Made by a program: the position numbers and the translations under genes. From positions 1 through 64,000 of the forward strand of contig JAHAEW010000001.1 of the NCBI GenBank assembly GCA_018374635.1: a stretch of DNA of 64,000 nt. The letters run 5' to 3'. Every line of letters begins with the position of its first letter. Position 1 is the stretch's first letter. Of the stretch, positions 56,984-64,000 are shown one piece after another. Origin of the DNA: Clostridiales bacterium. Lineage in GTDB: Bacteria > Bacillota > Clostridia > Oscillospirales > Oscillospiraceae. The notes below the pieces were generated by a model. That model was not told the DNA's origin, did no database searches, and worked only from the letters and a program-made list of their open reading frames with translations.

Positions 56984-58642
56984 ATGAAGGGAAAATGGAT
57001 CAAATGGACCGCCGTCTGTCTGGCGGCCGCCTTATCCGCATCCGGGCTGCCCGCCCGGGCGGCCCCGGCGGAGGAGACCGTTCTGCGCATCGGGCTCTAT
57101 TATGGAAGCAGCGCCATGCCGTCGGCCAACCTGGAAAACAGCGTGGGCTCCGGCTACCGCCTGGGGTATTTTGACGAGGCCAACCAGTTTGTGGAGCTGG
57201 CACGGACCAGCAAAACGAAACTGTCCATGCTGAAAACAAAGACGCTCTATCTCTCAGGGGGGACCTATCAGACCACCCCGAGCAGCGGGGCCCAGGCCAT
57301 CGGCGGGTATTCCCTCCAGTGGAGCGGGCCCTATTCCGACTTTGCCGCCGCCCAGACGGCGGCCGCCGCGGTGGCGGGGGGCTTTCCCGCCTGGGTGGAG
57401 GGGACCTATCAGGTCCGCTCCGGGGCCTATGCCACCCAGGCGGAGGCAGAGGCCGCCGCCCGGGGGACCGCAGCCCAGGTGGTCCAAACCAGCTCCTCCG
57501 GGATCAACGTGGTGGAGACCGGCACGGCCCAGATCCTCTTCCAGTTCGACGGGGGCAGCCGCTATGTGTTCGGCGTGATGCCCGACGTCACCGGGGTGGA
57601 CCAGCCGGTCACCTGGTTCAAGGGCTACAAGTATTACGGCGGCTTCCGCTATGAGCGGGTGGGGGGCGACAACATCACCGTGGTCAACCTCATCGGCATG
57701 GAGGACTATGTGAACTGCGTCATCTCCCAGGAGATGAGCGACTCCTGGCCGCTGGAGGCCCTCAAGGCCCAGGCCTGCGCGGCGCGGACCTATGCCATGC
57801 GCAAGCCCAACAGCGGCAGGCACACCGCCGACCACTTCGACCTGTGCAACGGGACCCACTGCCAGGCCTATCCCGGGATGAAGCTGACGGGGAGCAACAC
57901 CCTTCAGGCGGCCCGGGAGACGGCCGGCATGGTCATCCGGTATAACGGCGCGCTCATCGACGCCGTGTACTCCTCCAGCGACGGCGGGGCCACCGAAAAC
58001 TCCGAAAATGTCTGGAACAGCGCGCTGCCCTACCTGCGGGGCAAGGCGGACCCCTACGAGGCCACGATCTCCAGCCAGATCCCCAATTACAACTGGAGCG
58101 TGACCTATACCGCCGACGAGCTGACGGAGAAGCTGCGCGGCAGCGGGCGCTCCTGCGACCAGATCGTGGATTTCCGGGTCTCCGAGACCACGCCCACCGG
58201 AAATGTGAAAGCCATCACCTTCACCGACGCCTCGGGCAAGAGCTGGACCTTCCAGAAGGAACAGGCCCGCACCTTCCTGGGCCTGCGCTCCCAGCGCTAT
58301 ACGGTGACGGGCGGCGGCGGGAACAGCTCCGCCGGCTCCGGCGGGCTGTATGTCAACAACGCCCAGACCCCGCTGGAGGGGAGCTCCTTCTACGCCATCG
58401 GCGGGGACGGCTCCACCGGGCAGGTGGATCTTTCCGCCTCGCCCTATGTGGTCACCGGCAATGGGACCGCCCCGCTGGGCGGGGGGACCGCCGCCGGTTC
58501 CGACCGCTTTGTGATCCAGGGCTCCGGCTACGGCCACAACGTGGGCATGAGCCAGTACGGCGCCAACGCCATGGCCAAGCAGGGCTATACCTATCAAAAG
58601 ATCCTACAATTTTACTACACAGGAGTCGACATATCCCGATGA
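56984..58642 (+). CDS. Secreted SpoIID/LytB-domain protein with SPOR-like region
   Basis: A 552-residue exported protein. Signal peptide [20 protein letters not shown] (cut near ARA-AP). A region at about 90-175 ([40 protein letters not shown]) resembles SPOR-type peptidoglycan-binding repeats. The SpoIID domain follows: [56 protein letters not shown], and [20 protein letters not shown] with [12 protein letters not shown] near the end. Relatives are lytic transglycosylases or amidase activators used in engulfment and germination. CAGGAGAG lies upstream. Overlaps queA by 4 bases. Confidence 0.92.
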   Translation: MKGKWIKWTAVCLAAALSASGLPARAAPAEETVLRIGLYYGSSAMPSANLENSVGSGYRLGYFDEANQFVELARTSKTKLSMLKTKTLYLSGGTYQTTPSSGAQAIGGYSLQWSGPYSDFAAAQTAAAAVAGGFPAWVEGTYQVRSGAYATQAEAEAAARGTAAQVVQTSSSGINVVETGTAQILFQFDGGSRYVFGVMPDVTGVDQPVTWFKGYKYYGGFRYERVGGDNITVVNLIGMEDYVNCVISQEMSDSWPLEALKAQACAARTYAMRKPNSGRHTADHFDLCNGTHCQAYPGMKLTGSNTLQAARETAGMVIRYNGALIDAVYSSSDGGATENSENVWNSALPYLRGKADPYEATISSQIPNYNWSVTYTADELTEKLRGSGRSCDQIVDFRVSETTPTGNVKAITFTDASGKSWTFQKEQARTFLGLRSQRYTVTGGGGNSSAGSGGLYVNNAQTPLEGSSFYAIGGDGSTGQVDLSASPYVVTGNGTAPLGGGTAAGSDRFVIQGSGYGHNVGMSQYGANAMAKQGYTYQKILQFYYTGVDISR

Positions 58643-59709
58643 AAACATCTGATTTTTACTTTGATCTTCCGGAAGAGCTGATCGCCCAGACCCCGCTGGA
58701 AAAGCGGGACGCCTCCCGGCTGCTGGTCCTGGACCGGGAGAGCGGCCAGACCGCCCATATGCACTTCTTCGATCTCCCCAAGCTGCTGCGGCCGGGGGAC
58801 TGCCTGGTGCTCAACGACTCCCGGGTGCTGCCCGCCCGGCTGCTGGGACACCGCATCCCCTCCGGCGGCGCGGCGGAGGTCCTCCTCCTGGTGGACCGGG
58901 GCGAGAAGGTGTGGGAGTGTCTGGTCCGGCCGGGGCGCAAGGTGCGCACCGGGACCCGGCTCTCCTTCGGCGGCGGCCTGCTCACGGCGGAGGTGGCGGA
59001 CGTGCTGGACAACGGCAACCGCCTGGTCCGCTTTGAATATGAGGGGATCTTTCTGGAGCTGCTGGAGCAGCTGGGGAAGATGCCCCTCCCGCCCTATATC
59101 AAGGAGGAGCTGAACGATCCCGAGCGGTATCAGACCGTCTATTCCAAGGAGGTGGGTTCGGCCGCGGCCCCCACCGCCGGACTCCACTTCACCAAGGAGC
59201 TGCTCCACGAGATCGAGGAGATGGGGGTGCGGATCTGCTATGTCACCCTCCACGTGGGCCTGGGGACCTTCCGGCCGGTCAAAGAGGACGACGTCCTGGA
59301 CCATGAGATGCACTCGGAGTACTGCATGATCTCCGCCGAGACCGCCGAGACCATCAACCGCACCAAGCGGGAGGGGGGGCGCGTCATCTGCGTGGGCACC
59401 ACCTCCTGCCGCACCATCGAGAGCTGGGCCGCCCCGGACGGCGCCATGCGGGAGAGCGCGGGGTGGACCAAGATCTTCATCTACCCGGGCTACCGCTTCA
59501 AGGTGCTGGACTGCCTCATTACAAATTTCCACCTGCCCGAGTCCACGCTGGTGATGCTCGTCTCGGCCCTGGCCGGGCGGGAGCATATCCTGAATGCCTA
59601 CCGGGAGGCGGTGGAGCAGCGCTACCGCTTCTTCTCCTTTGGGGACGCCATGTTCATTACGGACCGGATGCCCGCCGGGGAGGAGATCCAGCCCAAAGCC
59701 GGGGTGTGA
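58639..59709 (+). CDS. queA: S-adenosylmethionine:tRNA ribosyltransferase-isomerase
   Basis: A 356-residue Que[77 protein letters not shown] and [20 protein letters not shown], and [20 protein letters not shown]. It makes epoxyqueuosine from preQ1 in tRNA. tgt, the previous enzyme of the pathway, lies downstream at 60422. Confidence 0.97.
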   Translation: MKTSDFYFDLPEELIAQTPLEKRDASRLLVLDRESGQTAHMHFFDLPKLLRPGDCLVLNDSRVLPARLLGHRIPSGGAAEVLLLVDRGEKVWECLVRPGRKVRTGTRLSFGGGLLTAEVADVLDNGNRLVRFEYEGIFLELLEQLGKMPLPPYIKEELNDPERYQTVYSKEVGSAAAPTAGLHFTKELLHEIEEMGVRICYVTLHVGLGTFRPVKEDDVLDHEMHSEYCMISAETAETINRTKREGGRVICVGTTSCRTIESWAAPDGAMRESAGWTKIFIYPGYRFKVLDCLITNFHLPESTLVMLVSALAGREHILNAYREAVEQRYRFFSFGDAMFITDRMPAGEEIQPKAGV

Positions 59710-59745
59710 TCCGCGAAATCTTATGTACTGCAACGATTGAAAAGT

Positions 59746-59846
59746 TAAATTACTTTACAGGTATATTTTTGCAGGCGCTGAATCACCCTCTCAAAATAAA
59801 CTGTACTGCTAAATTACTTTACAGTTATTGCGGCGCAATATATAGG
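59746..59846 (+). promoter_or_regulatory. Direct repeat and promoter of the DUF3842 gene
   Basis: TAAATTACTTTACAG occurs twice, at 59746-59760 and 59810-59824, 64 bp apart. The second copy supplies the -35 box TTTACA (59818-59823), 17 bp before TATAGG (59841-59846). The AT-rich repeats stand out in GC-rich surroundings and may bind a regulator. Confidence 0.55.
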
Positions 59847-59900
59847 CTGAAATGATGTAACCATACCATGCAAAGAGAGATAGGAAAGAGGAGATGCCCC

Positions 59901-60323
59901 ATGAAGGTTCTTGTGATTGACGGTCAGGGCGGCGGGATCGGCCGTCAGCTGGTCGCCGCCATCCGGGAGACCTGTCCCGGCGCGGAGATCACCGCCGTCG
60001 GCACCAACAGCCTGGCCACCAGCGCCATGATGAAAGCGGGGGCCCATCTGGCCGCCACCGGAGAGAACGCCGTCCTGGTTGGGTGCCGGAGAGCGGACGC
60101 CATCATCGGGCCCCTTGGCATCGTCATTGCCGACGCTCTGCTGGGGGAGATCACTCCGGCCATGGCGGCGGCCGTGGGACAGAGCCGGGCAAAGCGCATT
60201 TTGATCCCGGTGAACCACTGCGACAATCTGGTTGCGGGGGTCGGCGCCAAGCCCATGGGCCGGCTGGTCCAGGAGGCGGTGGCCCTTCTGAACTCGCTGC
60301 GGGACGGAGCGCCGGCGCTCTGA
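59901..60323 (+). CDS. DUF3842-family protein
   Basis: A 140-residue protein: MKVLVIDGQGGGIGRQLVAA, IRETCPGAEITAVGTNSLAT, SAMMKAGAHLAATGENAVLV and DAIIGPLGIVIADALLGEIT. The start is a Rossmann-like glycine-rich loop (GQGGGIG), so nucleotide or coenzyme binding is likely. DUF3842 proteins are widespread in Clostridia with no known function. AGAGGAG precedes ATG 59901. It lies between queA and tgt but has its own promoter. Confidence 0.88.
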   Translation: MKVLVIDGQGGGIGRQLVAAIRETCPGAEITAVGTNSLATSAMMKAGAHLAATGENAVLVGCRRADAIIGPLGIVIADALLGEITPAMAAAVGQSRAKRILIPVNHCDNLVAGVGAKPMGRLVQEAVALLNSLRDGAPAL

Positions 60324-60352
60324 TTGTGGGGGATGTGATCCCGCGGTATAAT
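60324..60352 (+). promoter_or_regulatory. Promoter of tgt
   Basis: TTGTGG (60324-60329), 17-bp spacer, TATAAT (60347-60352), directly after the DUF3842 stop codon and 70 bases before the tgt start. Confidence 0.65.
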
Positions 60353-60421
60353 ACAAATATTATGATTATGGAATGGGTGGAACAGGCGCGGCGCGCTGTT
60401 CTCCAGCAAAGGAGTTTTTCT

Positions 60422-61552
60422 GTGTTTGAAGTAATTAAGACGGAGGGGCGGGCCCGCCGGGGCGTCTTTCAGTGCGCCCACGGCACGGTGCAGACCCCTG
60501 TTTTCATGAATGTGGGGACCCAGGGCGCGATCAAGGGCGCGGTGTCCGCCCATGACCTGAAGGAGATCGGATGCCAGGTGGAGCTGTCCAACACCTACCA
60601 CCTGCACCTGCGCCCGGGGGACAAGGTCGTCCGGGATATGGGCGGCCTCCACGCCTTCATGGACTGGGACGGCCCCATCCTCACCGATTCCGGCGGATTT
60701 CAGGTGTTCTCCCTCTCCGGGCTGCGCAAGATCAAGGAGGAGGGGGTCACCTTCGCCTCCCACATCGACGGGCGGCGCATCTTCATGGGACCGGAGGAGT
60801 CCATGCAGATCCAGTCCAACCTGGGCTCGGATATCGCCATGGCCTTTGACGAGTGTGTGGAGAACCCCGCCGCCTATGAGTACGCCAAGGCCTCCTGCGA
60901 GCGGACCCTCCGCTGGCTGGAGCGGTGCAAGAAGGAGCACGACCGGCTCAACGCCCAGCCCGGCGCGGTGAATCCCCGCCAGATGCTCTTCGGCATCAAC
61001 CAGGGCGCAACGTTCCCCGATTTACGGGTCTGGCACATGAAGGAGACCGCCAAGATCCCCTGCGACGGCTACGCCATCGGCGGCCTTGCGGTGGGTGAGC
61101 CCACCCAGGTCATGTACGACATCATCGACGCGGTGGAGCCCCATATGCCCCAGGACAAGCCCCGCTATCTCATGGGCGTGGGCACCCCCTCCAACATCAT
61201 CGAGGCGGTGGCCCGGGGCGTGGATTTCTTCGACTGCGTGATGCCCGCCCGCAACGCCCGCCACGGCAAGCTCTACACCTGGGAGGGCTCCATCAACATC
61301 AAGAACGAGAAGTACAAGCTGGACCGGAGCCCCATCGATCCGGAGTGCCGCTGCCCCGCCTGTCAGCACTTCTCCCGGGCCTACCTGCGCCATCTCTTCG
61401 CCGCGGGGGAGATGCTGGCCATGCGCCTGGCCGTGCTGCACAACCTGTACTTCTACAACAGTCTCATGGCGCGTATCCGCGCCGAACTGGACGCCGGGAC
61501 CTTTGCCCAGTTCCGGGCCGAGTACAGCGAAAAGCTGGACCGCCGCCTGTAA
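60422..61552 (+). CDS. tgt: tRNA-guanine transglycosylase
   Basis: A 376-residue TGT starting with GTG at 60422, 8 bases after AAAGGAG (60409-60415). TVQTPVFMNVGTQGAIKGAV, LSNTYHLHLRPGDKVVRDMG, ILTDSGGFQVFSLSGLRKIK with the catalytic Asp, FGINQGATFPDLR, YLMGVGTPSNIIEAVARGVD and the zinc site CRCPACQHFSRAYLRHLF. It swaps guanine 34 for preQ1 in tRNA. The frame stays open upstream to 60083 but that part overlaps DUF3842. Confidence 0.96.
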   Translation: MFEVIKTEGRARRGVFQCAHGTVQTPVFMNVGTQGAIKGAVSAHDLKEIGCQVELSNTYHLHLRPGDKVVRDMGGLHAFMDWDGPILTDSGGFQVFSLSGLRKIKEEGVTFASHIDGRRIFMGPEESMQIQSNLGSDIAMAFDECVENPAAYEYAKASCERTLRWLERCKKEHDRLNAQPGAVNPRQMLFGINQGATFPDLRVWHMKETAKIPCDGYAIGGLAVGEPTQVMYDIIDAVEPHMPQDKPRYLMGVGTPSNIIEAVARGVDFFDCVMPARNARHGKLYTWEGSINIKNEKYKLDRSPIDPECRCPACQHFSRAYLRHLFAAGEMLAMRLAVLHNLYFYNSLMARIRAELDAGTFAQFRAEYSEKLDRRL

Positions 61553-61587
61553 CGTGCGGCCCATTCTGGGAAAAATCGCAAAAACAC

Positions 61588-61616
61588 TTGTCAAACGGAC
61601 AAGCCTGCCGTATAAT
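61588..61616 (+). promoter_or_regulatory. Promoter of yajC
   Basis: TTGTCA (61588-61593), 17-bp spacer, TATAAT (61611-61616), 50 bases before the yajC start. Confidence 0.75.
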
Positions 61617-61666
61617 ATCTTTCACGTGCAAAGCGTGATGGAACTTTGATTTTGGAGGAGATTATT

Positions 61667-61990
61667 TTGAACGGAATCGGAACTGCACTTCTGACGGGCA
61701 GTGATACTGCAAGCATGGTCAGCATGATCCTGCCCTTTGTCCTGCTGATCGCCATTTTCTACTTTATGCTGATCCGTCCCGAGAACAAGAAGAAGAAGGC
61801 CATGGAGAAGATGCGCTCCGAGCTGGCCGTGGGCGACGTCATCACCACCATCGGCGGCATCGTGGGCACCATCTGCGCCGTCAAGGAGGAGACCATCGTC
61901 ATCGAGACCGGCGCCGACCGTGTGCGCATCGAGTTCACCAAGTGGGCTGTCTCCACCAAGGGCCAGCAGACGGACGCTGCCACGAAATAA
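61667..61990 (+). CDS. yajC: Preprotein translocase subunit YajC
   Basis: A 107-residue YajC with one membrane segment (MVSMILPFVLLIAIFYFMLI), RPENKKKKAMEKMRSELAVG and GDVITTIGGIVGTICAVKEE. The start is TTG at 61667, 7-8 bases after GGAGGAG; TTG 61646 is in frame but upstream of the ribosome-binding site. It works with SecDF in protein export. An intrinsic terminator follows. Confidence 0.95.
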   Translation: MNGIGTALLTGSDTASMVSMILPFVLLIAIFYFMLIRPENKKKKAMEKMRSELAVGDVITTIGGIVGTICAVKEETIVIETGADRVRIEFTKWAVSTKGQQTDAATK

Positions 61991-61998
61991 TGGATCAA

Positions 61999-62037
61999 AA
62001 GATTCCTGTCTCTTCCGGAGGCGGGAATCTTTTTTTA
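61999..62037 (+). terminator. Intrinsic terminator after yajC
   Basis: AAAGATTCCTG and CGGGAATCTTT pair around a small internal hairpin (TCTTCCGGAGG), followed by seven T. Confidence 0.85.
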
Positions 62038-62110
62038 TCTCCGGTCCGGCATGACCACTCCATGCGCCTCATAGAATGGGAGCAGAATCGATGAGGAAGG
62101 GGAGAGCGCT

Positions 62111-62533
62111 GTGCCGAAAAAAGAAGAGGGGCCGAAAGAAGTGTGGCCCCGCTACGCAGGCGGCGTCCTGCTGGGCGGATGCATCGCCCTGGGCCTGTGC
62201 CTGCTTTTGCTGCTTGCCGCCTCGGCGGCCGTCTATCTGGGCGCCCTGAGTGAGTCTCATATGGACCGCCTCACGCTGGCGGCGTGTGTTCTGGGGACCT
62301 TTTCCGGCGCGCTGTGGGCGGTGAAGCGCTGCGCGCGGCGGGCCCTGCCGGTGGGCGCGGGGACCGGAGCGGTGGTTTTGCTCCTGCTGCTCCTGGTGGG
62401 AAGCCTGGCCTTTCACGCCCAGCCGCTGGAAAACGGAGGGGCCGCGCTGGCGCTGGCCTGCCTGCTGGGCGGGTGCGGCGCGGGGCTGTGCAGCCAGTGG
62501 ATGACGCCCCGCCGGAAAAAACGGCGAAAGTGA
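62111..62533 (+). CDS. TIGR04086-family membrane protein
   Basis: A 140-residue protein with four hydrophobic segments: YAGGVLLGGCIALGLCLLLL, MDRLTLAACVLGTFSGALWA, TGAVVLLLLLLVGSLAFHAQ and AALALACLLGGCGAGLCSQW, and a basic tail (RRKKRRK). The layout and position just ahead of the SCIFF gene match TIGR04086, a clostridial family linked with SCIFF by conserved order. GTG start at 62111 with GGGGAG upstream. Function unknown. Confidence 0.85.
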   Translation: MPKKEEGPKEVWPRYAGGVLLGGCIALGLCLLLLLAASAAVYLGALSESHMDRLTLAACVLGTFSGALWAVKRCARRALPVGAGTGAVVLLLLLLVGSLAFHAQPLENGGAALALACLLGGCGAGLCSQWMTPRRKKRRK

Positions 62534-62562
62534 TTGAAATTTCTTCCGGCCTATGCTATACT
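62534..62562 (+). promoter_or_regulatory. Promoter of scfA
   Basis: TTGAAA (62534-62539), 17-bp spacer, TATACT (62557-62562), immediately after the stop of the preceding gene and 40 bases before scfA. Confidence 0.75.
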
Positions 62563-62601
62563 GATTGCGGTTATCCTATATCAAATGGGAGGGAAACAGA
62601 A

Positions 62602-62745
62602 ATGAAGCATATCAAGACGCTCAACGGCGCTACTCTGAAGAACAGCGCTGCTCACGGCGGCTGCGGCGAGTGCCAGACCTCTTGCCAGTCCGCCTGTAAG
62701 ACCTCTTGCACCGTCGCCAATCAGAAGTGCGAGAACAACAAGTAA
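62602..62745 (+). CDS. scfA: SCIFF peptide (six-cysteine ranthipeptide precursor)
   Basis: A 47-residue precursor: MKHIKTLNGATLKNSAAHGG then CGECQTSCQSACKTSCTVAN and QKCENNK. Six cysteines follow the SCIFF pattern; the ScfB radical SAM enzyme encoded next installs thioether crosslinks to Thr or other residues (ranthipeptides). Nearly universal in Clostridia; some members have a quorum-sensing type role. GGGAGGG precedes ATG 62602. A terminator separates it from scfB, as is usual. Confidence 0.97.
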   Translation: MKHIKTLNGATLKNSAAHGGCGECQTSCQSACKTSCTVANQKCENNK

Positions 62746-62770
62746 GAGGCAGAACCAACACACATGGTCG

Positions 62771-62799
62771 AAAAGGGTGGGGGCTTCCCACCCTTTTTC
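62771..62799 (+). terminator. Intrinsic terminator between scfA and scfB
   Basis: AAAGGGTGGG pairs with CCCACCCTTT around GGCTT, followed by TT. It should lower scfB expression relative to the peptide gene, since no clear promoter for scfB is seen after it. Confidence 0.8.
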
Positions 62800-62868
62800 C
62801 ATGCTACGTAAGCGCATACGTCCCCGCGATACCGGGACGCTCAATCTGATTTGGAGGATCGAAAGAAC

Positions 62869-64000
62869 ATGGTACATACCTTTCAAGCCCTTGGGGTCAA
62901 TCTCGCGGTGGATGTCAACAGCGGCGCGGTGCATGTGCTGGACGAGGTGACCTACCACCTGCTGGAGAAGGTGACGCCCCCCATGGGAGAGCACTGCCCG
63001 GAGGAGGTCAAGGCCTCTCTGTCCCAGTACGATCCCGCCGCGCTGGAGGAGGCGTGGCAGGAGCTGCGCGGCCTGGCCGCCGAGGGGCTCCTCTTTGAGG
63101 AGGACGACTACATCGACCGGGAGAAGGCCGCTTCCATGCAGCAGTCCGCCCTTGTCAAGGCCCTGTGCCTCCACGTGTCCCACGACTGCAACCTGCGGTG
63201 CAAGTACTGCTTCGCCTCCACGGGCGATTTTGGCACCGGCCACCGGATGACCATGGACGTGGAGACCGCCAAGAAGGCCATCGACTTTGTGGTCGAGAAG
63301 TCCGGGCCCCGGCGCAACATCGAGGTGGACTTCTTCGGCGGCGAGCCCCTCATGGCCATGGAGACCGTGAAGGAGACGGTGGCCTACGCCCGCTCCATCG
63401 AGAAGGAGAAGGGGAAGTGCTTCCGGTTCACCATCACCACCAACGGCGTGCTCCTCAACGACGAGAACATCGAGTATATCAACCGGGAGATGTCCAACGC
63501 GGTGCTCTCCATCGACGGACGCAGGGAGGTCAACGACGACCTGCGCCCCACCGTGAACGGGAAGGGGAGCTACGATGTGATCGTGCCCAAGTTCCGCAAG
63601 CTCATCGAGGGCCGGGGCACCAAGGACTACTACCTGCGGGGCACGTTCACCCGCTTCCACAAGGACTTCGCCGAGGACGTGAAGGCCCTGGCCGCCATCG
63701 GCCGGAACATCTCGGTGGAGCCGGTGGTGGGCAAGGAGGACGATCCCTATGCCCTCCAGGAGGCCGATCTGCCCGAGCTGGAGGCCGAGTACGAGCGCCT
63801 GGCCGGGTACCTCAGGGACCACCCGGAGACCAATTTCTTCCACTTCAATGTGGACCTGGCCCAGGGGCCCTGCGTGATCAAGCGCCTGCGCGGCTGCGGC
63901 GCCGGGTGCGAGTATGTGGCCATCACGCCGGAAGGGGATATCTACCCCTGCCACCAGTTTGTGGGCAACGAGGCGTACAAGCTGGGCAGCATCTATGACG
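62869..64000 (+). CDS. scfB: SCIFF radical SAM maturase (partial, runs off the window)
   Basis: The first 377 residues of a radical SAM peptide maturase (full length about 450). The N-terminal peptide-binding RRE-like domain (MVHTFQALGVNLAVDVNSGA) is followed by the cluster motif HDCNLRCKYCFASTG (CxxxCxxC, near residue 107), DFFGGEPLMAMETVKETV and TITTNGVLLND, and the start of the SPASM region (CGAGCEYVAITPEGDIYPCH). TTTGGAGG lies ahead of ATG 62869. It makes the thioether bonds of the SCIFF peptide. The 3' end lies beyond base 64000. Confidence 0.96.
   Translation, partial: MVHTFQALGVNLAVDVNSGAVHVLDEVTYHLLEKVTPPMGEHCPEEVKASLSQYDPAALEEAWQELRGLAAEGLLFEEDDYIDREKAASMQQSALVKALCLHVSHDCNLRCKYCFASTGDFGTGHRMTMDVETAKKAIDFVVEKSGPRRNIEVDFFGGEPLMAMETVKETVAYARSIEKEKGKCFRFTITTNGVLLNDENIEYINREMSNAVLSIDGRREVNDDLRPTVNGKGSYDVIVPKFRKLIEGRGTKDYYLRGTFTRFHKDFAEDVKALAAIGRNISVEPVVGKEDDPYALQEADLPELEAEYERLAGYLRDHPETNFFHFNVDLAQGPCVIKRLRGCGAGCEYVAITPEGDIYPCHQFVGNEAYKLGSIYD

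Overview
The window looks like a chromosome segment of a spore-forming, anaerobic Gram-positive bacterium of the class Clostridia, most likely an Oscillospiraceae gut species of the Flavonifractor/Pseudoflavonifractor/Lawsonibacter type. The evidence is a complete spoIIIA sporulation operon, a SpoIID-like protein, the SCIFF peptide with its radical SAM maturase (a clostridial marker pair), a tyrosine T-box leader, the yfmF-yfmH-lgt block and a GC-rich core. The genus is inferred from overall character; no 16S or tRNA gene is present.

Left part, about 1-19,300, is accessory DNA, more A+T-rich and patchy. It opens with the tail of an unknown gene and structured non-coding DNA that resembles the backbone of an integrative element. 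A defence-like block follows: an XRE repressor divergent from a SLOG-domain protein across a 33-bp palindrome, a second XRE protein, an Mrr-type restriction endonuclease, a complete type I restriction-modification operon (hsdM-hsdS-hsdR) and a YgjP-like metallopeptidase. HsdS carries an extra C-terminal domain that looks SocA/Panacea-like. Then come a candidate small RNA, another XRE protein, a secreted leucine-rich/transglutaminase/SLH protein, a TetR regulator and a large TPR-SUFU protein with a small partner.

Middle part, 19,300-35,000: metal and redox functions (an ArsR-CobW in-frame fusion with a CxxC thioredoxin-like protein; a GntR-controlled molybdenum hydroxylase lacking its FAD subunit, followed by an Fe-S flavoprotein), a biotin transporter under a BirA-type operator, a GMP synthase whose glutaminase domain is mostly deleted, a mosaic lipoprotein, an AT-rich acetyltransferase, a YetF-like membrane protein, and lgt with the M16 peptidase pair YfmF/YfmH. 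Two families of interspersed hairpin-bearing repeats lie between genes here and on both sides.

Right part, 35,000-64,000, is a conserved core: spoIIIAA-AH behind a sigma-E-like promoter; an Asp23 protein; a long overlapping run nusB, tsaD-like, xseA, xseB, ispA, DUF212, dxs, tlyA, nadK, argR, recN; a Tyr T-box, zinc-ribbon protein and tyrS; an AI-2E-type permease; asd-dapA; a SpoIID-like protein with queA; a DUF3842 protein, tgt, yajC; and the scfA-scfB pair, cut by the window end. No CRISPR array, rRNA, tRNA, integrase or transposase was seen. The least expected features are the HsdS fusion, the XRE-SLOG operator, the ArsR-CobW gene with an internal start, the two-subunit molybdenum hydroxylase, the GATase-less GuaA, the apparent ATC/ATT start of dxs, a candidate ncRNA and the two repeat families.
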